Shown here one piece after another: positions 1 through 12,231 of a stretch of DNA of 64,000 bases. Location: contig JACPFU010000019.1 in the NCBI GenBank assembly GCA_016182785.1, positions 1-64,000 on the forward strand, written 5' to 3'. Origin of the DNA: Lysobacterales bacterium (GTDB taxonomy: Bacteria; Pseudomonadota; Gammaproteobacteria; Xanthomonadales; Ahniellaceae). The notes under the pieces are model-generated. The model was not told where the DNA came from. It saw nothing but the letters and a program-made list of their open reading frames with translations, and made no database searches. Position numbers and translations under genes: made by a program. Each line of letters opens with the position of its first letter. The stretch's first letter is position 1.

Positions 1-87
1 CGTGACGAAATGGTCAATCAATTCCTTCGGTATCGACGGCAAAGCCGCCATCGCGGCGTCAACCGCTTTCCTCTTCTTGCTCGGCAT
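1..87 (-). CDS. IS256-family transposase, N-terminal part (runs off left edge)
   Basis: Only the first 29 codons are visible, starting at an ATG at 87 and open at base 1. The peptide begins MPSKKRKAVDAA and continues with the segment SIPKELIDHFVT. A lysine/arginine-rich start followed by IP-K/E-ELIDQ-FV is typical of the N-terminus of IS256-family (mutator-type) DDE transposases. The catalytic DDE domain lies outside the window. It could equally be a fragment of an inactivated element. Its closeness to a toxin-antitoxin pair and a tRNA fragment fits an accessory region. Confidence 0.55.
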   Translation of the reverse strand, partial: MPSKKRKAVDAAMAALPSIPKELIDHFVT

Positions 88-140
88 ACATGCTCCTGGT
101 CGTCATGTTATGCCTCGCACACAAAATTCTGGATAGGCTC
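1..140 (-). mobile_element. IS256-family insertion sequence, one end only
   Basis: The left edge holds the beginning of a transposase gene read leftward and, just outside it, a stretch at 117-140 (key bases ACAAAATTCTGG) resembling the terminal inverted repeat of IS256-group elements. The element therefore seems to end near 140 and to continue beyond the left edge. The other end and target duplication are not in the window, so completeness cannot be judged. The family rests on the transposase N-terminus; the exact boundary is inferred. Confidence 0.5.
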
Positions 141-491
141 GTTCTTGGCAGGCGACTATGCACACGCGGGACGTGTCTGCGCGAAATTCGCTCAGTGGCA
201 GGTATTGTTGACAATGGCACAAGCGGTTCTGGCTCTCTGTGCCGTACTCATTGTGCTCAATTGACAATGGCCCTGCATCTTCCGTACCCGAGCAACAACA
301 GCGCCACCCTCGGGTGGCGCTGCGAACCGTGAGCCTTCACGGTCCCGAGCGTGCGCCTTCACGACATTTGAGGCGCCGATAGTGGATGTACTGCGGGCAC
401 CCGGCGAGTTCGCCGCACGCCTCCCCAAAATTCACCGCACGTATCGCCCGCGCCAGAGGCCTGCCACCGGCGCGCGCAACCGCGCGTCCGC
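141..491. other. Gene-free stretch inside the accessory region
   Basis: No convincing gene is seen on either strand; the open frames here are short, overlapping and unlike known families. A perfect stem-loop of 9-bp arms with a CTCG loop lies at 300-321 (AGCGCCACC / GGTGGCGCT). It has no T-run, so it is not a standard intrinsic terminator. The rest looks like remnant intergenic DNA between the insertion sequence and mqsA. Confidence 0.4.
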
Positions 492-893
492 CTACGCGGC
501 CCGCACTTCGCTCAGCAGATCGGGATGCCGGTCGAGCACCTTGAGCAGCTTCACCAGCGCCAGCGGTGGCTTGGTCTTGCCGTTTTCATAGCGCGAGAAG
601 GCATTGATGCCGCCCCCGAAGATCTCCGCCGCCTCGCGCTGATCGAGTTTCAGCTTCTTGCGCACGCCGGCAATGAACTGCGGATCGACGATCGCAGCAT
701 TCACCTGCTTGCAGAACGCGCGCATCTCCTTCATCACGCGATCCGATTCGGGCGCATCGAGAACCGACTCGGCACAGGCTGGACAGAACTCGCCAGTCAC
801 CGCCTGGATCACCGTGATCTCGCCCTTGTACGTGTACTCGATGTTGCGCGTGTCGCGGGTCAAACCTGCCGCGCCGCAAACCGGACATTTCAT
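492..893 (-). CDS. mqsA: MqsA-type antitoxin (zinc ribbon plus helix-turn-helix)
   Basis: Antitoxin and DNA-binding repressor of a type II MqsRA module. From the chosen start it has 133 residues. The N-terminal zinc site is formed by two CxxC pairs (CPVC at 3-6, CPAC at 37-40), as in E. coli MqsA. The C-terminal helix-turn-helix keeps the NAFSRYE stretch, whose Asn and Arg contact DNA in the E. coli protein. An upstream in-frame ATG at 899 overlaps the mqsR stop. The ATG at 893 is preferred because it lies 8 nt after an AAGGAG ribosome site inside the end of mqsR and gives the family's usual MKCPVCG start. The toxin gene comes first, the unusual order typical of mqsRA. Confidence 0.92.
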   Translation of the reverse strand: MKCPVCGAAGLTRDTRNIEYTYKGEITVIQAVTGEFCPACAESVLDAPESDRVMKEMRAFCKQVNAAIVDPQFIAGVRKKLKLDQREAAEIFGGGINAFSRYENGKTKPPLALVKLLKVLDRHPDLLSEVRAA

Positions 894-895
894 CG

Positions 896-1192
896 TCATA
901 GCTCCTTGAACGAAATGATCAGCAAGTCGTCGACGACCGTCAGCTTCAGATACACCGCAGCGGCCGCCGTGCGGGGACGGTAGACGTCCTGCCAGATGGA
1001 GTGGTCGGCATGCGTGGTCATGCTCTTGTAGAAATCGGACGCCTTGAGCGCCATCACCACCGACAGCATGCCCGCGAAGTCCAGACCCAACTCGCTCGCC
1101 CCCGCACGCGCTGCGTGTGTGGTTCGAACCCTTCCCGCCTTGACCAGAGCCTTCAACTCCGACAGTCGTCGATGCGGCGTCCGCTTCTCCAT
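896..1192 (-). CDS. mqsR: MqsR toxin, RelE-fold mRNA interferase
   Basis: Toxin of the MqsRA pair. In E. coli, MqsR is a ribosome-independent ribonuclease that prefers GCU sites. This copy has 98 residues, the same length as the E. coli protein, and keeps the MEKRTPHRRL start, the GLDF segment, and the DFYKSMTTHADHSIWQDVYR block that carries the catalytic-side residues, followed by LIISFKE at the end. No truncation or frameshift is visible, so the toxin is probably active. The gene precedes its antitoxin and nearly abuts it. A promoter-like site overlapping a palindrome lies directly upstream (1199-1230). Confidence 0.93.
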   Translation of the reverse strand: MEKRTPHRRLSELKALVKAGRVRTTHAARAGASELGLDFAGMLSVVMALKASDFYKSMTTHADHSIWQDVYRPRTAAAAVYLKLTVVDDLLIISFKEL

Positions 1193-1198
1193 GGGCGC

Positions 1199-1230
1199 AA
1201 GCTAGCCCCTCCCCGCGAACTTGGCAAGTT
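1199..1230 (-). promoter_or_regulatory. Candidate mqsRA promoter with MqsA-type palindrome
   Basis: On the minus strand a TTGCCA box (1227-1222) is 17 nt from a TAGCTT box (1204-1199). That would start transcription at or next to the mqsR ATG at 1192, suggesting a leaderless message. The palindrome AACTTGGCAAGTT (1218-1230) overlaps the -35 box. Its 5-bp arms with a 3-nt centre match the layout of the AACCT-N3-AGGTT operators of E. coli MqsA. Binding and start site are inferred. Confidence 0.4.
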
Positions 1231-1323
1231 GGTTATTCTTGACCCGGAGCAGAGCGCGGAATCTCACGCGATGCCGGCCCCGTGTTGGCGACCGAGCCGG
1301 CCCCTGGATCGCGTGGAAAGCGG

Positions 1324-1355
<32 letters not shown>

Positions 1356-1366
1356 TACAAGCAAGG

Positions 1367-1395
1367 CGCCCCGCTCGGGGCGTTTTGCTTTTTCG
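1367..1395 (+). terminator. Intrinsic terminator after the tRNA fragment
   Basis: A six-base-pair GC stem (CGCCCC / GGGGCG, loop GCTC) at 1367-1382 is followed by TTTT and then a second T-run. It lies 12 nt after the CCA of the tRNA fragment and is probably the original terminator of the tRNA gene. Confidence 0.7.
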
Positions 1396-1410
1396 GATCG
1401 AGCGGTTCGT

Positions 1411-2085
1411 TCAGCCGAATCGGCCGATGGCGGCGTCCACGGCGTCGGCGATGAGTTTGAGGAAGATGGTGCCGATGCCGGGGTGGAAGCGGTTTGGGTC
1501 GTGGGAGCCGATGGCGAGCATGCCGCGGTTGCCGATCGGCAGCAGCACGGCGGAGCGCACTTTGTCGGCGTGGTGGTCGAACAGGAACGCGAGCTTGTCG
1601 TGGTTGAGGCGGCCGCAAATCGGTTCGGACTTCTGCAGGAACTCGCCGAACGGGCCGAGCCGGGTCGAGTCACGCGCCTCGATGCGCAACCAGTCGGCGC
1701 GGAAGCCCTCGACCGAATCGAACAGCGCCATGCGCACGAAGTCGGTGTGGAAGTCCTCGGTCAGGGTCGCGACCACGCGCGACAGCGTGTCGCCGAGGCT
1801 GCCGGCGCGCATCAAGGACAGCGTGAACGCATGCACGCGCACCATCAGCTGCTCGTTCTCCTGCGCCACCGCGATCAGTTCCTGCAGGCGCCGCGTCAGC
1901 GCCCGCGTCTTGTCGCGCAGCACTTCCAGCTGGTAACTCGCGAGCGAGGTGCTCGACCCCTGCTGCCGCGGCAGGTTCAGGGTCAATGCCAGGTCCGGGA
2001 ATTCGGCCAGGAAATCGGGATGCCGGCGCAGGTAGCCGGCGACATCGAGTGCGTCGATTTCGCGCCGCGGCGTCAGTTCACTCAT
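1411..2085 (-). CDS. DUF484 family protein
   Basis: Conserved 224-residue cytoplasmic protein of the DUF484 family, a GAF-like fold of unknown exact function usually encoded between dapF and xerC. The N-terminus (MSELTPRREI) leads into the family's YLRRHPDFLAEFPD segment. A helical middle and a C-terminal GAF-like half with GNRGMLAIGSHDPNRFHPG follow. The ATG at 2085 was preferred over one at 2100 because it gives the common MSEL-type start; either overlaps the end of dapF. It is the last gene of the ptrB-lptM-dapF run. No xerC follows: the next thing downstream is the tRNA fragment, suggesting rearrangement at this junction. Confidence 0.88.
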   Translation of the reverse strand: MSELTPRREIDALDVAGYLRRHPDFLAEFPDLALTLNLPRQQGSSTSLASYQLEVLRDKTRALTRRLQELIAVAQENEQLMVRVHAFTLSLMRAGSLGDTLSRVVATLTEDFHTDFVRMALFDSVEGFRADWLRIEARDSTRLGPFGEFLQKSEPICGRLNHDKLAFLFDHHADKVRSAVLLPIGNRGMLAIGSHDPNRFHPGIGTIFLKLIADAVDAAIGRFG

Positions 2086-2911
2086 CGTTCCATACCCCAT
2101 CGAAAACGCTTGTCGCCGGCCCCGTCATCCACAGCGGATGACCGGGACCGGACCAGGAAATCTGCAATGTGCCGCCGGGCAGGTCGACACGTACGTCGGC
2201 ATCGACGCGCTGCCATTGCTGCAGGATCGCGACCGCGGCACAGGCGCCGCTGCCGCAGGCCAGGGTCTCGCCGACACCGCGCTCGAACACGCGCAGGCGG
2301 ATGTGCCCGCGATCGAGCACCTGCGCGAAGCCGACGTTGACGCGATCGGGAAACAGCGGATGCACCTCGATGCGCGAACCGAGCGCGGCCACCGGCGCCG
2401 CATCGACATCGGCGACCTCGATCAATGCGTGCGGGTTGCCCAGCGAAACCGCGCCGAACACCACGCTCTCGCCGCTGAGCTGCAGCGCGTACCGGGACGC
2501 GGTCGCAGCCACCGAAAGCGGCACGCGCGCCGCGTCGAACTGCGGCTCGCCCATGTCGACGCGGATGCCACCGTCCTCAAGCACGTCAGCCACCACTGGC
2601 CCCGAGGGTCCGAGCAGGCGGATGCCCCGCCCCTGCACCAGCCCGCGATCCGCAAGCCAGCGCAGCACGCAGCGCACGCCGTTGCCGCACTGCGCGGCGG
2701 CCGAGCCATCGGCGTTCCAGATGCCGTAGCGGAAGGCGCAGCTGGCATCGTCGCTGCGCTCTACCGTCATCACCTGATCGCAACCGACACCGAAGTGGCG
2801 ATCGGCCAGACGCCGCGCCAGCTGCGCCGGCAGCGGCGAGCCGGCATCGCGGCGATCGAGCACGACGAAATCGTTGCCGATGCCGTGCATCTTGGTGAAG
2901 CGCAGGCTCAT
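2078..2911 (-). CDS. dapF: Diaminopimelate epimerase
   Basis: Converts LL-diaminopimelate to the meso form for lysine and peptidoglycan synthesis in the cytoplasm. The 277-residue length is normal. Both catalytic cysteines of the two-base racemase mechanism are present: Cys75 in the AQCGNGVRC motif and Cys219 in ACGSGACA. The N-terminal MHGIGNDF motif is also kept. The start overlaps the lptM stop by 4 nt and the end overlaps the DUF484 gene, so translation is probably coupled. The lptM-dapF-DUF484 order is standard in gammaproteobacteria. Confidence 0.97.
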   Translation of the reverse strand: MSLRFTKMHGIGNDFVVLDRRDAGSPLPAQLARRLADRHFGVGCDQVMTVERSDDASCAFRYGIWNADGSAAAQCGNGVRCVLRWLADRGLVQGRGIRLLGPSGPVVADVLEDGGIRVDMGEPQFDAARVPLSVAATASRYALQLSGESVVFGAVSLGNPHALIEVADVDAAPVAALGSRIEVHPLFPDRVNVGFAQVLDRGHIRLRVFERGVGETLACGSGACAAVAILQQWQRVDADVRVDLPGGTLQISWSGPGHPLWMTGPATSVFDGVWNDE

Positions 2912-3024
2912 CGCGCGGTCGCGGTCGCTGCGTCCGGTTGCGGCCGCACCAGTTCACCCTTCTGGCCGCAGCCTGCGAGCAACAGCGAGATCAGGATGAA
3001 GGCAAGGATCGATCTAGTGCGCAT
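2908..3024 (-). CDS. lptM: LptM-type small outer-membrane lipoprotein (YifL)
   Basis: A 38-residue lipoprotein precursor. It has a short charged start (MRTR), a hydrophobic stretch, and the lipobox LLAGC with the lipidated Cys at residue 19. The hallmark mature start CGQKGEL is present. In E. coli LptM helps LptD, the lipopolysaccharide export channel, form its native disulfides. The gene overlaps the end of the peptidase gene upstream and overlaps dapF by 4 nt. The short length is normal for the family. Confidence 0.9.
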   Translation of the reverse strand: MRTRSILAFILISLLLAGCGQKGELVRPQPDAATATAR

Positions 3025-5278
3025 GGCGGCTACCCTCGAAGCCATCGGCGGTCTTCGCTTCCACCGCCGGCGCCGCGCTGCCCTCGCCCTCGAAGCCATC
3101 GCCTGCGGGCGCCTCCAGCGGGATACCGAGCTGGTCGAGGAAGAAGGCCCAGGCCTCGGCGACCTCCTCCAGCCGGCGGAAGCGACCGGACTTGCCGCCG
3201 TGGCCGGCCTCCATGTTGGTCTTGAGCAGCAGCGGTGCGCTGCCGGTCTGGGTGGCGCGCAGCTTCGCCACCCATTTCGCCGGTTCAAAATACTGCACCT
3301 GGCTGTCGTGCAGACCGGTGGTCACCAGCATCGCCGGATAGTGCTGCGCCTTGACGTTGTCGTAGGGCGAGTACGACAGCATGTAGTCGTAGAACACCTT
3401 CTGCTGCGGATTGCCCCACTCGTCGAACTCGTTCGTGGTCAGCGGGATCGACTCGTCGAGCATGGTCGTGACCACGTCCACGAACGGCACGTCGGCGACG
3501 ATCGCGCGATAGCGATCCGGCGCCAGGTTCGCGACTGCGCCCATCAGCAGGCCGCCGGCGCTGCCCCCCTGCGCGACCACGCGGTCCTTCGCCGCATAGC
3601 CTTCGCGCACCAGGAAATCGGTGACGTCGATGAAGTCGTGGAAGGTGTTCTTCTTCTGCAGCTGACGGCCGTTCTCGTACCAGGCGCGCCCCATCTCCTC
3701 GCCGCCGCGCACGTGAGCGATCGCATAGACCACACCGCGGTCGACCAGCGACAGCACGCGGCTGTCGAAGGCCGGGCTCATCGCGGCGCCATAGGAACCG
3801 TAGCCGTACTGGTAGAGCGCGGCGCTGCCGTCCCGACGCAGGCCCTTGCGATAGAGCAGCGTCACCGGCACCTGCGCGCCGTCGCGCGCCGGCGCGAACC
3901 GGAATTCGGTGACGTAGTTGCCGCGATCGAAGCCGCCGAGCACGACCTCGCGCTTGAGCAACCGACGCTCGCCGCTCACGAGGTCGATGTCGTAGGTCGA
4001 TGGCGGCGTCTGCGGGGAGGTGTAGACGATGCGCAGCGTCGAGGCATCGAATTCCGCGTTGGCACCGGTGAAGGCGCTGTAGGCTGGCTCATCGAAGGCG
4101 AGCAGTTCGGAGTTGCCGTCGGCGATCGACTTGACGCGGATCTTAGGCAGTCCGCCCGAGCGTTCGTTGATCGCGACGTGGTCGCGCAGCACGGTCATCG
4201 ACGACAGCAGCGCGTCGTCGCGGTGCGCTACCCATTCGACCCAGCTCGCGCGGTCGGCGGCCTTGGCGATCGGCGCCCGCAGGATGCGGAAGTTGCGCGC
4301 GTTCCAGTTGCTCAGGATGAAGAACTCGTCGCCGCGATCCTGCACCTGGTACTCGTGCTCGCGTTCGCGCGGCAGCACCGTCTTGAACGCCAGCGCCGGA
4401 TCGTTGGCGTCGGCGTAGCGCCACTCGCTGGACAGCGTGCTCGACGAGCCGATCCACAGAAAGCGGTCGCTGCGACTCTTGCCGATGCCGAGGTAGTAGC
4501 TGCTGTCCTTTTCCTCGTAGACCACCGGGTCGTTGGCCGGATCGGTGCCGAGCACGTGCTTGCGCACGCGGAAACCGAGCAGCGTCTGCGGGTTCTTCTC
4601 GATGTACAGCACGGTGCGGCTGTCGTTGGCCCAGACCGCGCGCGCTTCGACGTTGGCGATCGTCTCCGGCCATTCCTTGCCGCTCGCGAGGTCGCGAAAG
4701 CGCAGCACGTACTGGCGGCGGCCGGTGCTGTCATCGGCGTAGTAGAGCTGGCCGCCATCCGGGCTCGGTTCCCAGGCGCCGATCTGGTAGAAGCCCTTGC
4801 CGGCGCCGAGCAGGTTGGCGTCGAGCAGCACTTCCTCGGCGGCGCCGGCCACATCCTTGCGCCGCGCGTGGATCGGATACTCCTTGCCCTGCTCGAAGCG
4901 CGTGTACAGCCACCAGCCGTGCTTGCGGTAGGGCACGCTGCTGTCGTCTTGCTGGATGCGCCCGACCAGCTCCGAGTACAGCAGCGCACGCGCACCGCGC
5001 GTGTGCGCCAGCATCGCCTCGGTGTAGGCGTTCTCGGCCTTCAGGTAGTCGAGCACTTCGGGCCGACTGCGGCTGTCGTCGCGCAGCCAGTAGTACGGAT
5101 CGACACGATCGCCATGCGCCGACTTCACCGTATGCGGCACGGTCTTGGCGACCGGAGGCTGCGGCAGGACCGTGGTGGTGGCGTTCGGGTTCGCTTCGTT
5201 CTTCATCTCGACGCTCGGGTGGGCACAGGCGGCGATCAGCACGATCACCGGCAGCAACAGGGCACGTTTCTGGGACAT
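3014..5278 (-). CDS. ptrB: Prolyl oligopeptidase family serine peptidase (oligopeptidase B-like), lipoprotein
   Basis: S9A peptidase of 754 residues that cleaves short peptides, in oligopeptidase B after basic residues. It has an N-terminal beta-propeller region (VDPYYWLRDD near its beginning) and a C-terminal alpha/beta hydrolase domain. The nucleophile is Ser573 in GGSAGG; the acid lies in GLHDSQVQYFEP and the His in EAGHGGKSGRF. The start at 5278 gives a hydrophobic export signal ending IAAC, so the enzyme is probably an envelope lipoprotein rather than cytosolic like E. coli PtrB. An ATG 21 nt upstream is less likely. It is first in the run with lptM and dapF. Confidence 0.92.
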   Translation of the reverse strand: MSQKRALLLPVIVLIAACAHPSVEMKNEANPNATTTVLPQPPVAKTVPHTVKSAHGDRVDPYYWLRDDSRSRPEVLDYLKAENAYTEAMLAHTRGARALLYSELVGRIQQDDSSVPYRKHGWWLYTRFEQGKEYPIHARRKDVAGAAEEVLLDANLLGAGKGFYQIGAWEPSPDGGQLYYADDSTGRRQYVLRFRDLASGKEWPETIANVEARAVWANDSRTVLYIEKNPQTLLGFRVRKHVLGTDPANDPVVYEEKDSSYYLGIGKSRSDRFLWIGSSSTLSSEWRYADANDPALAFKTVLPREREHEYQVQDRGDEFFILSNWNARNFRILRAPIAKAADRASWVEWVAHRDDALLSSMTVLRDHVAINERSGGLPKIRVKSIADGNSELLAFDEPAYSAFTGANAEFDASTLRIVYTSPQTPPSTYDIDLVSGERRLLKREVVLGGFDRGNYVTEFRFAPARDGAQVPVTLLYRKGLRRDGSAALYQYGYGSYGAAMSPAFDSRVLSLVDRGVVYAIAHVRGGEEMGRAWYENGRQLQKKNTFHDFIDVTDFLVREGYAAKDRVVAQGGSAGGLLMGAVANLAPDRYRAIVADVPFVDVVTTMLDESIPLTTNEFDEWGNPQQKVFYDYMLSYSPYDNVKAQHYPAMLVTTGLHDSQVQYFEPAKWVAKLRATQTGSAPLLLKTNMEAGHGGKSGRFRRLEEVAEAWAFFLDQLGIPLEAPAGDGFEGEGSAAPAVEAKTADGFEGSRHAH

Positions 5279-5302
5279 GGTGGCTCCGCCATTGGACACG
5301 CC

Positions 5303-5308
5303 ATTCTA
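5303..5308 (-). promoter_or_regulatory. Candidate -10 box of the ptrB-lptM-dapF operon
   Basis: TAGAAT on the minus strand, 25 nt before the ptrB ATG. No good -35 box is seen at the proper distance, so the assignment is weak. The same hexamer precedes several other genes in the window. Confidence 0.35.
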
Positions 5309-5368
5309 CGCGAGCCGGACGCTATTCTTGGCGGCCTTGTCCCCGATCCGGCGCTCCCGCTCCCCGCC

Positions 5369-6088
5369 ATGCTCAAAGCCCTGTTGCTGCTGCTCAACTT
5401 CGCCAAGCTCGGTCCGCTGCTGAAGACCGGCGGCACCATGATCCTGTCGGTATTCGCCTATGCCTGGCTGTTCGGCTGGCGCTATGCAGTCGGCTTCGTG
5501 CTGCTGATCTTCGTGCACGAACTCGGTCACTACCTCGCCGCCAAGCGCGCCGGACTGAATGTCGGCGCACCGACCTTCATTCCCTTCGTCGGCGCCTGGA
5601 TCGAGCTCAAGGACCAGCCGATGGACGCGCGCATGGAAGCGAAGATCGCGCTCGCCGGTCCGGTCGCGGGCACCTTCGGCGCACTGCTTTGCTACTACGC
5701 GGCGCGCAGCAGCGGCAGCCAGCTGCTGCTCGCGCTCAGCTACTCGGGTTTCATGCTCAATCTGTGGAACCTGCTGCCGATCAACCCGCTCGACGGCGGC
5801 CGCATCGTCGGCATCCTGTCACCGCGCATCTGGCTGCTCGGCGCACCGATCCTCGGCGTACTGCTGTTCACGCGCCCGAGTCCGATGCTGTTCCTGCTGC
5901 TGATCCTGGCGCTGCCGAGCATCTGGTCGGTGTGGCGCGGCACCTGGCATCAGCACCTGCCGGCGAACTACTACGAGCAGCCGCTGGAGCTGAAGCTGCA
6001 GTACGGTGCCGCCTACCTTGGCCTGGCGATCTTCCTGGCGATGATGAGCGGCGGCGTGCACGAGCAGATGGGCGCGCTGCGCGGTTGA
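5369..6088 (+). CDS. M50-family site-2 type metalloprotease, membrane protein
   Basis: A 239-residue integral membrane zinc protease. The zinc motif HELGH is at 50-54 within a hydrophobic segment and the second motif NPLDGGR is at 139-145, both diagnostic of the site-2 protease superfamily. Several other hydrophobic segments give about five to six membrane spans. There is no PDZ domain, so it belongs to the short, simple group rather than RseP. Substrate unknown; such enzymes often cut membrane-bound regulators. The gene is divergent from ptrB and convergent with the omega-amidase gene. The ATG at 5369 is the first that keeps the N-terminal hydrophobic region; longer upstream frame is antisense to ptrB. 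Confidence 0.85.
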   Translation: MLKALLLLLNFAKLGPLLKTGGTMILSVFAYAWLFGWRYAVGFVLLIFVHELGHYLAAKRAGLNVGAPTFIPFVGAWIELKDQPMDARMEAKIALAGPVAGTFGALLCYYAARSSGSQLLLALSYSGFMLNLWNLLPINPLDGGRIVGILSPRIWLLGAPILGVLLFTRPSPMLFLLLILALPSIWSVWRGTWHQHLPANYYEQPLELKLQYGAAYLGLAIFLAMMSGGVHEQMGALRG

Positions 6089-6892
6089 TCAGGGCTGCAG
6101 CGTGAAGGCATCCGCATCGCGCCAGGCCGGGAAACGTTCGCGATGCGCCGCGAGCGCGCTCGCCGACAGCGTGGTCGTGCGCAGCTGCGGCTGTTCGTCG
6201 AGTTCGAGCAGCGTTTCGCCGAGGAAGTCGATGGCAGCGCTGTCGCCGGCGTAGTCGAGGCCATTGCCATCGCGACCGACGCGGTTGACACCGACCGCGT
6301 AGCACAGGTTCTCGATCGCACGAGCGCGCAGCAAGGTGCGCCATGGCCCGCGCCGCGATGCCGGCCAGTTGGCGACGAACAGCAGCAGGTCGTAGTCCAT
6401 CCGCCCCAGGTCCGCGCGCATCGCGTTGCGCAGGAACACCGGAAAGCGCAGGTCGTAGCAGACCAGCGGACAGATGCGCCAGCCGTTCCATTCCACGATC
6501 AGCCGCTCGCTGCCGGCAGCGTAGCGCTCGTGTTCGCCGGCCATGCGGAACAGATGCCGCTTGTCGTACACGGCGCAGGTCTCGTCCGGACGCATCCAGA
6601 TCAGGCGGTTGACACAACGCTCGCCATCGCGGATCACCACCGAGCCGGTGACCACGGCATTCAACTCGGAGGCGAGCGCGCCCATCCAGCGCACGGTCAC
6701 GCCGTCCATCGTCTCGGCGTTGGCCAGCGTCTCGTTGGTGAAACCGCTGGTGAAGGCCTCGGGCAGCACCACCAGGTCGGTCTGACCGGCGAGCGGGCGC
6801 AACAGATCGCCGTACATCACGCGATTGGCCTTGGCGTCGTGCCAGTGCGTCGCGGCCTGGACCAGGGTGACGCGCAGGTCGGTCATGAGCAT
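6089..6892 (-). CDS. Omega-amidase, nitrilase superfamily (YafV/Nit2-like)
   Basis: A carbon-nitrogen hydrolase of 267 residues with the Glu45-Lys111-Cys145 triad (PEAF, YDKRHLF, CYDLRFP). Close families hydrolyse the amide of 2-oxoglutaramate or 2-oxosuccinamate. It directly follows a methionine aminotransferase gene. Together they fit transamination of 4-methylthio-2-oxobutanoate with glutamine and removal of the 2-oxoglutaramate product. The ATG at 6892 is chosen because GAGGAG lies 6 nt upstream and overlaps the stop of the preceding gene; a second ATG at 6886 is possible. The stop abuts that of the M50 gene. Confidence 0.88.
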   Translation of the reverse strand: MLMTDLRVTLVQAATHWHDAKANRVMYGDLLRPLAGQTDLVVLPEAFTSGFTNETLANAETMDGVTVRWMGALASELNAVVTGSVVIRDGERCVNRLIWMRPDETCAVYDKRHLFRMAGEHERYAAGSERLIVEWNGWRICPLVCYDLRFPVFLRNAMRADLGRMDYDLLLFVANWPASRRGPWRTLLRARAIENLCYAVGVNRVGRDGNGLDYAGDSAAIDFLGETLLELDEQPQLRTTTLSASALAAHRERFPAWRDADAFTLQP

Positions 6893-6902
6893 GGCCGGCT
6901 CC

Positions 6903-11247
<4,345 letters not shown>

Positions 11248-11312
11248 CCCAACGATGGGGCGCGCCGCAAACCTGCGGTGCCGTGATTGCGCACGAAGGG
11301 GTACCGGGGTCT

Positions 11313-11482
11313 GTAGGGTGTGCACCGCAATGCGGTGCGCACCGATGCGATGGCGCCGCGAGCGTGCGGTTTGGTTTGACTTGGTGCGGTGCGCCTCGCT
11401 GCGCTCGGCACACCCTACGCACAACCCGCGCGATGGCCGTAGGGTGTGCACCGCAACGCGGTGCGCACCGATGTCACGGCGC
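11313..11482. repeat. Three REP-like repeats around GTAGGGTGTGC
   Basis: Two direct copies begin GTAGGGTGTGCACCGCAA at 11313 and 11439. They run on through GCGGTGCGCACCGATG and differ by few bases. A third, inverted and divergent copy lies between them, reading GGCACACCCTAC at its end (about 11386-11418). Each copy contains an internal palindrome (CCGCAnnGCGG) able to form a stem. The cluster fills the gap between fadH and the SRAP gene. It resembles repetitive extragenic elements widespread in proteobacteria. No transposase is near. Confidence 0.7.
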
Positions 11483-11517
11483 CGCGCGATGCGCCCCGAC
11501 GCGATGGCGCCGTGGCA

Positions 11518-12186
11518 TCACACGCGCTCGATCAACTCGCGTCCCTGGTTGCGGACGTTGCCGACGGCGGCACGCACCGGATGAAACGCCAGCGCCGGGA
11601 TCGGTGCGGCGTGGGCGATCTCGGCGGCCTGCGCGGGCGTGCCGCGGACCCAGTCGGCAAGCAGTTCCGGCGGCAGCATCAGCGGCATGCGGTCATGCAG
11701 GCCTTCGATGTTGCCTGCTGCCGGCGTGGTCACGATGCTGAAGGTCTCGAGCGGCGGGCTGTCGCCCGGAGACCAGCGCTCCCAGATCGCACCGAACATC
11801 AGCAGCGGCGCTTGCACCGGGTGGATGTAGTAGGGCTGCTTGTGTCCGCCCGCACCCGGCCACTCGTAGTAGCCGCTCGCCGGAATCAGGCATCGTCGCT
11901 GCTTCCACGCGCTGCAGAACGCGGGCTTGCTGGCCGCGGTTTCGATGCGTGCATTGATCGTCGAGTAGGCGATCTTCAGGTCCTTCGACCAGGCCGGGAT
12001 CAGTCCCCAGCGCAACTCGCGCAGCACCTCGGTGTTGTCGGGATCGCGCAGGATCGCCCAGGTCGATTGCGTCGGCGCGATGTTGTAGGCGGGCGCCGGT
12101 TGCTGGGCCGGAAACCACAGCGAGAACGCCGCCGAGAACGCATGCACCTGCTGCCAGCTGTATTCGCGCGTGAAGCGTCCGCACAT
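11518..12186 (-). CDS. yedK: SRAP-domain protein (YedK/HMCES type)
   Basis: A 222-residue SOS-response-associated peptidase-family protein. It crosslinks to abasic sites in single-stranded DNA through the amine and thiol of Cys2, which becomes N-terminal after Met removal. The MCGRFT start, the YNIAPT motif with its Asn, CLIPASGYYEW with the catalytic Glu, and HDRMP with the His are all present. This is the full set needed for thiazolidine crosslink formation and release. It stands alone on the minus strand between the REP-like cluster and the molybdenum cofactor genes. No clear LexA box was identified upstream. Confidence 0.93.
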   Translation of the reverse strand: MCGRFTREYSWQQVHAFSAAFSLWFPAQQPAPAYNIAPTQSTWAILRDPDNTEVLRELRWGLIPAWSKDLKIAYSTINARIETAASKPAFCSAWKQRRCLIPASGYYEWPGAGGHKQPYYIHPVQAPLLMFGAIWERWSPGDSPPLETFSIVTTPAAGNIEGLHDRMPLMLPPELLADWVRGTPAQAAEIAHAAPIPALAFHPVRAAVGNVRNQGRELIERV

Positions 12187-12231
12187 GGCAGGGTTCCGCT
12201 GTCGACCGCGCGATGGTAGCGCCGCGACCCT

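Noticed and set aside
300-321. Intrinsic terminator
   Set aside because: The stem is perfect but no T-run follows on either strand.
2138-5368. Rightward open frame of over 1000 codons leading into the M50 protease gene
   Set aside because: It is antisense to dapF, lptM and ptrB, is rich in Arg/His/Ala, has no family features, and only its last 239 codons match a real protein.
11313-11482. CRISPR array
   Set aside because: Only two direct copies with unequal spacing and one inverted copy; no spacers or cas genes.
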